Source: an uncultured Parabacteroides sp.
Lineage (GTDB): Bacteria > Bacteroidota > Bacteroidia > Bacteroidales > Tannerellaceae
Reading direction: 5' to 3'
DNA length: 64,000 bases
Assembly (NCBI GenBank): GCA_949289155.1
Contig: CASEMX010000004.1
Coordinates: 1 to 64,000, forward strand
The notes under the pieces were generated by a model that was not told where the DNA came from, did no database searches, and worked only from the letters and a program-made list of their open reading frames with translations. A program made the position numbers and the translations under genes. Positions 28,318 to 36,285 of this stretch are shown here, piece after piece; the stretch's first letter is position 1; every line of letters begins with the position of its first letter.

Positions 28318-28751
28318 AGCTACTGCGCCGCGCAGTAGCTTGGATTTTGGCAGAAAAAAGCTTCTGAGCGGCTCAGAAGCTGTGTCGGCAGAAAAACAGG
28401 GTTTCTGAGTCACTCAGAAGTTATGTTGTCGAAAAAATGGTGCTTCTGAGTCACTCGGAAGGAATGGTTTTTAAAAGGATAGTGCTTCTGAGTCGCTCAG
28501 AAAGGGTGGTTTTTAAAATGCAGTGCTTCCGAGTCACTCAGAAGGAGGTGGTTTTTAAAATACACTGCTTCTGAGTCACTCAGAAAGGCTTCTGTTTAAA
28601 AAAATAGGGCTTCCGAGTCACTCAGAAGAGGTAGTTTTTAAAATACATAGCTTCTGAGTCACTCAGAAGGAGAATTTTTCTCCGGACATAGGTTCTGAGT
28701 CACTCAGAAATAGTAATTTTGAGGAGTCAAGGCTTCTGAGTCACTCGGAAG
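28318..28751. repeat. Array B: 11 palindromes with 41-42-bp period
   Basis: The first unit (28318-28340) is a different palindrome, AGCTACTGCG...CGCAGTAGCT, close to the array C motif. Ten units of GCTTCTGAGTCACTCAGAAG and variants start at 28360, 28401, 28442, 28484, 28525, 28567, 28609, 28650, 28691 and 28732, steps 41-42, mean 41.3. Spacers usually carry GTTTTTAAAA or an A-run in the middle. It lies between the helicase gene and a GLUG surface protein, both on the plus strand. Confidence 0.95.
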
Positions 28752-28817
28752 GCAAGTTGGGCAGAAATCAGGGAGACGGACCGGGTCCAGCCTCTTATTA
28801 ATAACCATTTAAATTAT

Positions 28818-30185
28818 ATGCACATGAAAAAATTTTTTACTTTGGTGGCGGCGTTGTTGCCGCTGATGGGTGTAACGGCTCAAAATTGGGAAGGCGCGGG
28901 AACGGCAGCCGACCCGTACCGGATTGCCTCGACCGACGATATGCAGGCGTTGGCGGAGGAGGTAAATAGCGGAAACAGCTATGCCGGCACGTATTTTTCG
29001 TTGGAAGGCGACGTGAGCAGCTCGATGATTGGTGCGGATGGCGCGTCTTTCATGGGGACATTCGACGGGAATAACCATACCGTCACGCTGGACCTGACTT
29101 CGGGCGGTGAATACATCGGGTTGTTCGGATATGTGGAAAATGCAACTATCCGCGAGGTGAAGGTGGCAGGGCAATTGACTGGGCATGACGATATAGGCTA
29201 TAATGGCTTCGGCGGCGTGGTAGGCTATGCGAAGAATAGCTTGATTGAGAATTGCGAGAACAGCGCGACGCTCTCCTGCTACTATAAATATAACGGAGGT
29301 ATCTGCGGGTATAGCGAGAACAGCACCATCCAATACTGTACGAACAGCGGGGCGGTCATGGCAAAGAGCGATAACCAAGACCGTTCGGGCGGTATCTGCG
29401 GAACGAACGACGGCGGGACGATTATCGGCTGTACCAACACCGGCAGCGTCAGTGGTGATGATGGCGTAGGCGGCATTGCCGGTCGGCATGAAAATGGAGC
29501 GACCACGCGCAGTTGCGTCAATTCGGGAGCCGTGAAGGGCGATTTATTTGTTGGCGGCATTGTCGGTGAGCTGTATGAGAACCCTTCTCTCCGTGCGGCT
29601 ACGGCAGATATCGTGTATTGTTATAACAGTGGAGCGGTAACCGGAAACGAATCAGTGGGCGGAATTGCCGGCGATTTGGAGAACAATGCCATCACCGCCT
29701 CTTATAACGTAGGGCAAGTGACAGGGACCACCTCAGTAGGCGGAATTGCCGGGAATCCCAATACCTCCGTCATTACCGATTGTGCTTATCTGACCGGAAC
29801 CCTGCATGGCGCAGAAGAGGATGCGAATGCCCAAGATGCTGCCGCATTAGCCAAAGAGATGGCAACGGTATTTACAAGTGAAAATGGCTGGGCATCGGCT
29901 CCGGAATTAGCACTCAATGGAACCTTCAGCGACCCGACCGTGGCAGTAAGTAGCTCGGAAGAGCCGGAAAAACCGACGGCTATCGAAGTGGTAGAGGGCG
30001 TAAAGGTCTATGCCATGAATGGCAGCCTGTATGTGCAGACTCCGCAGCCGATGAAGGTGATGGTGGTATCGCTTACCGGCTCGATTGTAAAGGAGGGAAC
30101 ACTGGCAGGCACGCAATCCTACTCGCTGTCGCGTGGCATTTATATCGTCAAAGTGGGCGAGCAGTGCTTCAAGGTGCGCATCTGA
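28818..30185 (+). CDS. Secreted GLUG-repeat protein with C-terminal sorting-like tail
   Basis: 455 residues. Signal peptide MKKFFTLVAALLPLMGVTA, with cleavage probably before QNWEGAG. Residues 20-330 contain repeats of about 25-30 residues with cores such as VGGIAGDLENNAITASYN and GGICGTNDGGTIIGC, the GLUG pattern predicted to stack as a beta-helix. A C-terminal domain of about 75 residues (VEGVKVYAMNGSLYVQTPQ to GIYIVKVGEQCFKVRI) resembles the beta-sandwich tails used by type IX secretion substrates; export by that route is an inference. A near-identical tail ends the protein at 49563-51554. Adhesin or surface structural role possible. Start is ATG 28818 or the ATG two codons later. Confidence 0.85.
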   Translation: MHMKKFFTLVAALLPLMGVTAQNWEGAGTAADPYRIASTDDMQALAEEVNSGNSYAGTYFSLEGDVSSSMIGADGASFMGTFDGNNHTVTLDLTSGGEYIGLFGYVENATIREVKVAGQLTGHDDIGYNGFGGVVGYAKNSLIENCENSATLSCYYKYNGGICGYSENSTIQYCTNSGAVMAKSDNQDRSGGICGTNDGGTIIGCTNTGSVSGDDGVGGIAGRHENGATTRSCVNSGAVKGDLFVGGIVGELYENPSLRAATADIVYCYNSGAVTGNESVGGIAGDLENNAITASYNVGQVTGTTSVGGIAGNPNTSVITDCAYLTGTLHGAEEDANAQDAAALAKEMATVFTSENGWASAPELALNGTFSDPTVAVSSSEEPEKPTAIEVVEGVKVYAMNGSLYVQTPQPMKVMVVSLTGSIVKEGTLAGTQSYSLSRGIYIVKVGEQCFKVRI

Positions 30186-30196
30186 TACTATCTATG

Positions 30197-30235
30197 AATG
30201 GGCAATCCGAATCAGAGAGGGATGGGTTGCCCATT
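30197..30235. terminator. Bidirectional hairpin between GLUG gene and yidD
   Basis: AATGGGCAA (30197-30205) pairs with TTGCCCATT (30227-30235), followed by CTCTTT on the plus strand. It sits between convergent genes. Confidence 0.6.
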
Positions 30236-30239
30236 CTCT

Positions 30240-30461
30240 TTAAGGGACCGGGTCATATCCGCTGCCTCCCCACGGATGGCATCGGAGGATGCGCCTGACC
30301 GCCAAGTATAATCCTTTGAAAGGTCCATGCTTTTTCAGTGCCTGTACAGCATATTCCGAGCAGGTCGGCGTAAAGCGGCAGGTCGGCGGCTTCAAAGGCG
30401 AAATGCAATACTTGTAAAAATAGATGGGGAGCAGTAAAAGGTAAGTCAGTAGCTTTCTCAT
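30240..30461 (-). CDS. yidD: YidD, membrane protein insertion efficiency factor
   Basis: 73 residues, hydrophobic N-terminus ([20 protein letters not shown]), then the diagnostic [19 protein letters not shown] with its paired cysteines and [12 protein letters not shown] at the end. YidD assists YidC-dependent insertion of membrane proteins. Overlaps the rnpA stop by four bases, the conserved rnpA-yidD pairing. Confidence 0.96.
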   Translation of the reverse strand: MRKLLTYLLLLPIYFYKYCISPLKPPTCRFTPTCSEYAVQALKKHGPFKGLYLAVRRILRCHPWGGSGYDPVP

Positions 30462-30847
30462 TGCATTTTCTCCCGCAGGATACGGAAAGCCTTGTTCATA
30501 GCCTTCTCCATCTCCGCGAAGGAGGCGATTTGATTGTCCAAATAGATGAAAGCAACCAATAGTTGCTTGTCGGCAGCGGTCAGATTGTCCGTCAACTCCT
30601 GCTTATGGAGGCGGAACGACTCGCGTATTTTCCGTTTGATGAGGTTGCGCTTGACTGCGCGTTTGAATTTCTTTTTGGGGACACTGATTAAAATGGAAAC
30701 AGGTACACTTAGCCTCTTTTCTACCGGAAGATAAACCACCCGCAGTGGATACGCTATAAAGGATTGTCCCTGAAGAAACAATAAGTCGATATAACGTTTC
30801 CACGACAGGCGCTCGGCTTTAGACAAAGTGTACCTGCGTTCTGTCAT
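30458..30847 (-). CDS. rnpA: RnpA, ribonuclease P protein component
   Basis: Basic 129-residue protein subunit of RNase P, which helps the catalytic RNA bind pre-tRNA leaders. The hallmark RNR motif region reads [15 protein letters not shown] (about residues 64-78). ATG 30847 gives the expected N-terminus [14 protein letters not shown] and lies two bases after the hemD stop. The longer in-frame reading to 30985 overlaps hemD and has no conservation signature. Operon DUF4271-hemD-rnpA-yidD. Confidence 0.95.
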   Translation of the reverse strand: MTERRYTLSKAERLSWKRYIDLLFLQGQSFIAYPLRVVYLPVEKRLSVPVSILISVPKKKFKRAVKRNLIKRKIRESFRLHKQELTDNLTAADKQLLVAFIYLDNQIASFAEMEKAMNKAFRILREKMQ

Positions 30848-30849
30848 TC

Positions 30850-31608
30850 TTATTTTTCTCCTACCTCTTTCTTTAGATATTGTTCTAAGGCGGCCGTCAT
30901 GGAAGGCGCTTCCGGAGTAGGAGCGACTACATCCAATCGTAATCCTGCCTCTTTGACTGCCTTTGCAGTTGTAGGACCGAAGCATCCGATGCGGATATCG
31001 TTCTGTTCAAAGTTCGGGAAGTTCTTCAATAACGAAGAGATTCCTGCCGGACTGAAGAAAACCAACATGTCATAATCGAATTTCTCATCGGCAGCGAAGT
31101 CGTTGCTTACCGTACGATACATCACGGCTTCAGTAAAATTGATTTTCTTGGCTTCCAGTTGTAATTTCAAATCGTCTTTGTGTACGTCGGATACCGGAAC
31201 TAAGTATTTCTCTTTCGGATGCTTTGCGATGATGGTTACCAAATCATCCTGCTTTCCGGTCTGTGCGAAGAAAATCTTGCGTTTTCTGTACACAATATAT
31301 TTCTGAAGATAGACCGCGATGGCTTCTGTCATACAGAAATACTTCATGGTTTCCGGGATAGTAACTCGGAGTTCTTCACACAAGCGAAAGAAATGGTCGA
31401 TACCGGTACGTGCAGTAAATACAACGGCAGTGTAATCCAGAATTGAAATTCGCTGTTGTCTGAATTCCTTTGAAGATAAGGGTTCAACCTTGATAAACGG
31501 GCGGAAATCTATTTCTACTCCATATTTTTCTGCAATATCGAAATAAGGCGATTTCTCTGATGCCGGCTTAGGTTGTGATACTAATAATTTTTTGATGGTC
31601 AATGCCAT
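30850..31608 (-). CDS. hemD: HemD-like uroporphyrinogen-III synthase
   Basis: 252 residues, two-lobed HemD fold predicted. Recognisable segments are LLVSQPKP at the N-terminus, AVVFTARTGIDHFF, then VFFSPAGISSLL and IGCFGPTTAKAVKEAGL in the second half. The enzyme inverts ring D of hydroxymethylbilane during tetrapyrrole synthesis. HemD is poorly conserved in sequence, so the call rests on these motifs and on the Bacteroidetes gene order hemD-rnpA-yidD. Overlaps the upstream DUF4271 gene by ten bases. Confidence 0.88.
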   Translation of the reverse strand: MALTIKKLLVSQPKPASEKSPYFDIAEKYGVEIDFRPFIKVEPLSSKEFRQQRISILDYTAVVFTARTGIDHFFRLCEELRVTIPETMKYFCMTEAIAVYLQKYIVYRKRKIFFAQTGKQDDLVTIIAKHPKEKYLVPVSDVHKDDLKLQLEAKKINFTEAVMYRTVSNDFAADEKFDYDMLVFFSPAGISSLLKNFPNFEQNDIRIGCFGPTTAKAVKEAGLRLDVVAPTPEAPSMTAALEQYLKKEVGEK

Positions 31609-32318
31609 AAAGCACTCTTCTCAATAAAGTTATACAAATAAATAAAGCCCTTATACAATATCAAAACGGGCAAAATTTCATGGGCGCAAAGGTACAAACT
31701 TAAATAGAATAAATCGAACTTTTTTGTGTAAAATAAACGTAGCGACTTGTAAATTATTACAAACCGGCATGAAATATAAAGAAAAACGAACAGAGCGACA
31801 AGAAAATGGTAAGAATTCCCAACAAATACTTGCCAAATGACAGGAATATACAGTGATATTCCCCAGATGCCGATGGCGGAGTTATAATTTAACTTCCATT
31901 GCCGGTGATATTCTTCATCGGCAAAGGTGTAGATGAGGAGATAATAGATGGCACGCCGGAACAGATAATACACAAGTACCAACAGAAAGGAACCGGTAAT
32001 GGATACCGCCAGCTTCTTCTCATCTAAGTTGTAGAGCAATCCGGAATGATAGGCGCTCAGGAATGCGGAGATTCCCGACAAGAGCAGCGCCTGAAATGTC
32101 ATGAATCCGTTGAAGAACTTGTTATAATAGACGGACATGTCGGTATTGGCTCCCGCTTTGCCTAAAGTGGCGATGCAACGCAGCATCTTTAGGAATGATT
32201 TGGTATGTAAACGGACATTGAGGGCAAAGAAGAGGAGCAGTATGCCCAAAATGGTGAATAATGTGTCCTCGATTAATTGTCCGCTCCATAAGCGAATACC
32301 GACATATCCTTCGAACAT
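31599..32318 (-). CDS. DUF4271 domain-containing membrane protein
   Basis: 239 residues with about six or seven transmembrane segments and a typical C-terminal half (CRFVIIYKSLRLFY...LYLCAHEILPVLILYKGF). This matches DUF4271, a Bacteroidetes family of unknown function that usually precedes hemD. Overlaps hemD by ten bases and lies 19 bases after pfkA. Confidence 0.85.
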   Translation of the reverse strand: MFEGYVGIRLWSGQLIEDTLFTILGILLLFFALNVRLHTKSFLKMLRCIATLGKAGANTDMSVYYNKFFNGFMTFQALLLSGISAFLSAYHSGLLYNLDEKKLAVSITGSFLLVLVYYLFRRAIYYLLIYTFADEEYHRQWKLNYNSAIGIWGISLYIPVIWQVFVGNSYHFLVALFVFLYISCRFVIIYKSLRLFYTKKFDLFYLSLYLCAHEILPVLILYKGFIYLYNFIEKSALWH

Positions 32319-32337
32319 CTTTATTGTGCCGTTGATT

Positions 32338-33351
32338 TTATATACCGAATGAAATACCCATTCTCTTTCCTTGTACGACCAAATCGTTTTCTGGCGTAAC
32401 CAATTTGAGTTTTCCGGCCACCTCTTTGAGCGGAATGGAATCTATCCGGCTATCTTTGACGCAAACCATGCAGCCGAATTTCCCATTGGCGATTAGCTCT
32501 GCCGCATAGCCGCCTAAGCGAGTTGCAAGGATACGGTCGAATGGCGAAGGGTTCCCGCCTCGTTGGATATATCCTAAGACAGTTTTGCGGGTTTCGAGTC
32601 CGGTTTTTTCTTCTATCTCATGCGTCAGAAAATCGGTCGCTTTCTTTTTGTCTGCCATCTTAACGCCTTCTGCCACAACTACGATGGAATATAATTTCCC
32701 TTTCTGTGCCCGGCGGAGAATCGCTTCGTTCACCTTGTCCGGGTCGAATCCTAATTCGGGAAGAAGGATTACATCGGCTCCGCCTGCCATACCGGCGTGC
32801 AAAGCAATCCATCCGGCACGGTGACCCATAACCTCAACCAACATGACACGTTTGTGGGAACTTGCTGTTGAGTGCAATCGGTCGATAGCTTCCGTAGCGA
32901 TATTGACCGCTGTGTCGAATCCGAAGGTAATTTCTGTTCCCCAAATATCATTATCGATGGTTTTGGGTAAGCCGATAACGTTCAATCCGTGCTCTGCTAG
33001 CAGATTTGTTGTCTTTTGAGTGCCGTTCCCTCCGATGCAGACCAGACAATCCAGTCCTAATTCTTGGTAAGCTTGTGTAATAGCCCGCGATTTCTCTTGG
33101 TCCATGGAGGTTAGCATCTCCCGGAATCCCTTTTCCCGGGAGGTTCCTAAGATGGTTCCGCCCAGATTGAGGATACCCGACAGGCTCCGTTCGTCCAACG
33201 GTTCGATGTCTTTGTTCAATAGTCCGGAAAAGCCGCCATGAATTCCAACCACTTCCATTCCGTACTGCGTAATAGCGGTTTTCCCGACTCCGCGAATCGT
33301 TGCATTGATGCCCGGACAGTCACCGCCTGATGAAAGAATACCAATTTTCAT
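32338..33351 (-). CDS. pfkA: 6-phosphofructokinase (PfkA family)
   Basis: 337 residues. Glycolytic phosphorylation of fructose 6-phosphate. N-terminal GILSSGGDCPGINATIRG, phosphoryl-donor site CIGGNGTQ, catalytic PKTIDNDIWGT, and sugar-site EVMGHRAGWIALHAG with LLPE. The two positions used to tell donors apart give a mixed answer: Gly after GGN as in ATP enzymes (E. coli Gly104), Lys in PKTIDND as in PPi-type enzymes (Gly124 in E. coli). Such G/K combinations occur in ATP-using enzymes of a separate clade. The GGDG Asp is Asn here. The mRNA leader is about 140 bases and contains an inverted repeat. First gene of the block leading to DUF4271-hemD-rnpA-yidD. Confidence 0.93.
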   Translation of the reverse strand: MKIGILSSGGDCPGINATIRGVGKTAITQYGMEVVGIHGGFSGLLNKDIEPLDERSLSGILNLGGTILGTSREKGFREMLTSMDQEKSRAITQAYQELGLDCLVCIGGNGTQKTTNLLAEHGLNVIGLPKTIDNDIWGTEITFGFDTAVNIATEAIDRLHSTASSHKRVMLVEVMGHRAGWIALHAGMAGGADVILLPELGFDPDKVNEAILRRAQKGKLYSIVVVAEGVKMADKKKATDFLTHEIEEKTGLETRKTVLGYIQRGGNPSPFDRILATRLGGYAAELIANGKFGCMVCVKDSRIDSIPLKEVAGKLKLVTPENDLVVQGKRMGISFGI

Positions 33352-33391
33352 TGTGTCTTTTAGTTTATTGTGTTTTATTTCTCTTAGAATT

Positions 33392-33465
33392 TAGGAGTTA
33401 ATAGTTGGTAGTTAGCTGTTGGGATTTGAAAATGAGAATATAGAACTATTAACTACCAACTCCTA
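33392..33465 (-). repeat. Inverted repeat in the pfkA leader
   Basis: TAGGAGTTAATAGTTGGTAG (33392-33411) is complementary in shuffled blocks to CTATTAACTACCAACTCCTA (33446-33465). It lies between the -7 box at 33496-33503 and the pfkA ATG at 33351, so the transcript would carry a long stem-loop. Some blocks repeat again at 33466-33480. Confidence 0.55.
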
Positions 33466-33495
33466 ACTTCTAACTACCAGCTTCAAGTTTCTGAG

Positions 33496-33503
33496 CAAAG
33501 GTA
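33496..33503 (-). promoter_or_regulatory. -7 box of pfkA
   Basis: CAAAGGTA on plus is TACCTTTG on minus, an exact TAnnTTTG box. It predicts a pfkA leader of about 140 bases. Confidence 0.5.
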
Positions 33504-33615
33504 TAAATAAAAAGAAAATAATGGCGTAGGCTGCCGGATTTAGTTGGATAAAAAGTTTGTATGGCGTCATTAACTGAACTTTTTTCTCGGCAGGAAATAA
33601 ACTTTTTGTCGGCAG

Positions 33616-33666
33616 GTTTTCAACTTATATTGGGATGTTTTCAACTTTCTGTTGAATGTTTTCAAC
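33616..33666 (+). repeat. Three GTTTTCAAC repeats spaced exactly 21 bp
   Basis: GTTTTCAAC occurs at 33616-33624, 33637-33645 and 33658-33666. The middle copy also forms the palindrome TTCAACTTTCTGTTGAA. They end 30 bases before the -7 box of the GH3-family gene, in position for an operator. Confidence 0.6.
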
Positions 33667-33696
33667 AATCTGTGCATAAGTAACCGGTGAAATATC

Positions 33697-33704
33697 TATC
33701 TTTG
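33697..33704 (+). promoter_or_regulatory. -7 box of the GH3-family gene
   Basis: TATCTTTG fits TAnnTTTG and lies 21 bases before ATG 33726. Confidence 0.6.
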
Positions 33705-33725
33705 CTTCCGGATTAAAAGAAGCCT

Positions 33726-35237
33726 ATGGATGTCCTTACGCATATTATATATCAATACTTCCGTCCGAGGCAACAAGCCATCGGCCGTTTTGCTGAAGAT
33801 GCCGGACAAATTCAGTCCGAGCAACTGATGCATTTGGTGCGCAAAGCCGAGCGTACCGCTTGGGGACGAAAGTATGACTATCGGAGTATCCGGACCTATG
33901 CTGATTTCGCTGGGCGCTTCCCGGTGCAAACCTACGATCAGGTCAAAGGAGAGATTAAACGGATGATAAATGGCGAGGCGGATGTGCTTTGGCCCGGCCG
34001 TTGCCGCTGGTTTGCCAAGAGCAGCGGGACGACAAGCGACAAAAGCAAGTTTCTGCCGGTTACTTCCGATATTCTTCGCCATTGCCATTACCAAGGTGGT
34101 TTCGATACGGTTTCGCTTTATTTGCGGAATCATCCGGAAAGCCGCTTTTTTCATCATAAAGGGTTGATATTGGGTGGAAGCCATAGCCCGTCGCCTTTGA
34201 ACAGGTCGGCTCATTGCGGCGACCTCTCGGCAGTATTGCTCCAGAATCTAAATCCGTTGGTCAATTTGGTGCGTGTCCCGAAGAAGGAAACGATTTTGAT
34301 GGACGAATGGGAGAGCAAAATAAAGGCTATCGTGGAGCAAACCTATCAGGCAGATGTAAATAGTCTGTCGGGCGTCCCGTCGTGGATGCTGGTTCTCCTT
34401 AAAGCGATTCTGAAGAAGGCGGGAAAGCAATATGTTACGGAGGTCTGGCCCAATTTGGAAGTATTCTTTCACGGAGGCATCAGTTTCGAGCCTTATCGGG
34501 AGCAATATAAGCAGCTGATTCCTTCGGATAAGATGCAGTATATGGAGACTTATAACGCTTCGGAGGGATTTTTTGGCATTCAGGACGACCCAGCCGATCC
34601 GTCTCTCCTGTTGATGCTGGATTATGAGGTATTCTTTGAGTTTATTCCGGTAAATGAATTGGATGCTGACAATCCGAAAGTCCTGCCTTTACAGGAGGTG
34701 GAGACCGGAAAGAATTATGCGATGGTAATTACTACGTCCGGCGGATTATGGCGCTATTTAATTGGTGATACCATCCGTTTTACTTCGCGGAATCCTTACA
34801 AGTTCATTATCTCCGGCAGGACAAAACATTTTATCAATGCTTTCGGTGAGGAATTAATGGTCAATAATGCCGACCAGGCCATCCGGATTACGTGCCAGAA
34901 AACGGGTGCGATTGTCAAGGAGTACACCGTCGCCCCGCTCTTCCTCTTGGATAAGGCGAAGGGAAAGCATCAATGGTTGATAGAATTCGAGAAGGCTCCG
35001 GAATCGCTGGAGGATTTCGCTCGCCTGTTGGATGAGACATTGAAAGGGTTGAATTCAGATTACGAAGCAAAGCGTTATAAAGAGATATCGCTCCAGCCGC
35101 TGGAGGTTATCATAGCACGCGAGGGACTTTTTTATGCGTGGCTGAATAGCAAAGGCAAGTTAGGTGGGCAACATAAAATCCCCCGTTTATCCAATGACCG
35201 GATTATCTTGGAGGAGCTGCTCCGGTTGAATAGGTAA
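33726..35237 (+). CDS. GH3-family acyl-adenylate/amidosynthetase-like protein
   Basis: 503 residues. The sequence follows the GH3 (auxin-responsive promoter family) layout: KSSGTTSDKSKFLPVT is the ATP-binding signature, METYNASEGFFGIQ and LIGDTIRFTS are later adenylation motifs. In plants GH3 enzymes adenylate acyl acids and conjugate them to amino acids; bacterial homologues are common in Bacteroidetes but their substrates are largely unknown. No signal peptide, probably cytoplasmic. Monocistronic and divergent from pfkA. Confidence 0.9.
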   Translation: MDVLTHIIYQYFRPRQQAIGRFAEDAGQIQSEQLMHLVRKAERTAWGRKYDYRSIRTYADFAGRFPVQTYDQVKGEIKRMINGEADVLWPGRCRWFAKSSGTTSDKSKFLPVTSDILRHCHYQGGFDTVSLYLRNHPESRFFHHKGLILGGSHSPSPLNRSAHCGDLSAVLLQNLNPLVNLVRVPKKETILMDEWESKIKAIVEQTYQADVNSLSGVPSWMLVLLKAILKKAGKQYVTEVWPNLEVFFHGGISFEPYREQYKQLIPSDKMQYMETYNASEGFFGIQDDPADPSLLLMLDYEVFFEFIPVNELDADNPKVLPLQEVETGKNYAMVITTSGGLWRYLIGDTIRFTSRNPYKFIISGRTKHFINAFGEELMVNNADQAIRITCQKTGAIVKEYTVAPLFLLDKAKGKHQWLIEFEKAPESLEDFARLLDETLKGLNSDYEAKRYKEISLQPLEVIIAREGLFYAWLNSKGKLGGQHKIPRLSNDRIILEELLRLNR

Positions 35238-35288
35238 AATCCAGTTCTTTTTAATTGAAAGTCGGGTAATTTTTGTTCATAAAAGGAA

Positions 35289-35341
35289 TTGACCAGTAAA
35301 CAAGTTGACAAAAGCTGTTTGTCTACTTGTGAGCTGGTCAA
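35289..35341. terminator. Long hairpin between convergent GH3 and nadA
   Basis: TTGACCAG (35289-35296) pairs with CTGGTCAA (35334-35341), with inner stems ACAAGT/ACTTGT and GACAAA/TTTGTC. There is no T-run, so it may act as a bidirectional terminator or an RNA stabiliser. Confidence 0.5.
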
Positions 35342-35363
35342 TCCGTTAATGGAATATTTGTGG

Positions 35364-36284
35364 TTAAGGCATCATTCGTTGGATAGGCACGATAGCACGG
35401 TCACGAAGTTCCTGCGGGATACGTACTATATATTGCTCTTTCTCAAGCGCCTCCAGCAAATTTTCCAAAGTCACTTTTTTCATCTCTTTGCAAATCAGGT
35501 CAGGATGAATCGGAATAAACTCTTTGTCTGGATTGTCCGAACGAAGCTTATGCAGTGTCCCTAACTCTGTCGCAATTACGAAGCGTTGTTTCGGCGAATG
35601 CTTGGCATGGTTCAGAATACCCGCAGTAGAGTACATAAAGGTCCGTGGGTGATTCAAAACTCGCTCGTCGTGCGAACAACTGGCCTCTGGATGAATTAAT
35701 ATATCGGCATCCGGATATTGTTCGAGGGCTTGAAGCACCATTTCGGCATTGATGGGTTGATGTACGCAGCAACAGGCATTCCAGATTTCCATCTCCCGTT
35801 CCGTTACTTGCTGGATATACGCGCCGAGATTGCGGTCCGGACCAAATAAAATTTTTCGTCCTGCCGGAAGATTCCGTACAACCGACAAAGCATTCGAGGA
35901 GGTGCAGCAATAGTCTGTTTCAGCCTTTACTTCTGCCGTTGTATTGACATAACTGACCACCAACCCTTCCGGGTTCTTTTGCTTCCATAGCGCTAAATCT
36001 TTTCCCGTAACGCCTTCAGCCAACGAACAACCCGCATCGGGAACTGGAATCAATACTTTCTTTTGCGGAGAAATTATAGCTGCGGTTTCTGCCATAAAAT
36101 GTACGCCGCAGAAAACGATGATATCCGCTTCCGTTTTTCCAGCCTCTTGCGACAAACCGAGCGAATCGCCTAAATAATCGGCTACGTCTTGAATTTCCGG
36201 ACGCGTATAATAATGCACCAAGATAACGGCATTCTTTTCTGCTTTTAATTGTTGGATGCGGGCGATGATGTCTTCCTTTTTCAT
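35364..36284 (-). CDS. nadA: NadA, quinolinate synthase
   Basis: 306 residues. [4Fe-4S] enzyme condensing iminoaspartate with dihydroxyacetone phosphate to quinolinate. Three cluster-ligating cysteines appear in FCGVHFMAE, DYCCTSSNA and EASCSHDE. Substrate motifs HYYTRPEIQ and GPDRNLGAY are present. Last gene of nadB-nadC-nadA, starting one base after the nadC stop. Confidence 0.96.
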   Translation of the reverse strand: MKKEDIIARIQQLKAEKNAVILVHYYTRPEIQDVADYLGDSLGLSQEAGKTEADIIVFCGVHFMAETAAIISPQKKVLIPVPDAGCSLAEGVTGKDLALWKQKNPEGLVVSYVNTTAEVKAETDYCCTSSNALSVVRNLPAGRKILFGPDRNLGAYIQQVTEREMEIWNACCCVHQPINAEMVLQALEQYPDADILIHPEASCSHDERVLNHPRTFMYSTAGILNHAKHSPKQRFVIATELGTLHKLRSDNPDKEFIPIHPDLICKEMKKVTLENLLEALEKEQYIVRIPQELRDRAIVPIQRMMP

Positions 36285-36285
36285 A

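Noticed and set aside
26758-28413. 551-codon open frame antisense to the DEAD-box helicase
   Set aside because: It mirrors the helicase codons; the plus strand carries every helicase motif, and the antisense product is a His/Leu-rich sequence without recognisable motifs.
28318-28751. CRISPR array
   Set aside because: Spacers are similar to each other and the repeats are palindromes that vary from unit to unit; there are no cas genes in the window. The same holds for the other arrays.
30458-30985. Longer RnpA start at 30985
   Set aside because: The extra 46 residues overlap hemD and are not RnpA-like; ATG 30847 fits the family and the operon spacing.
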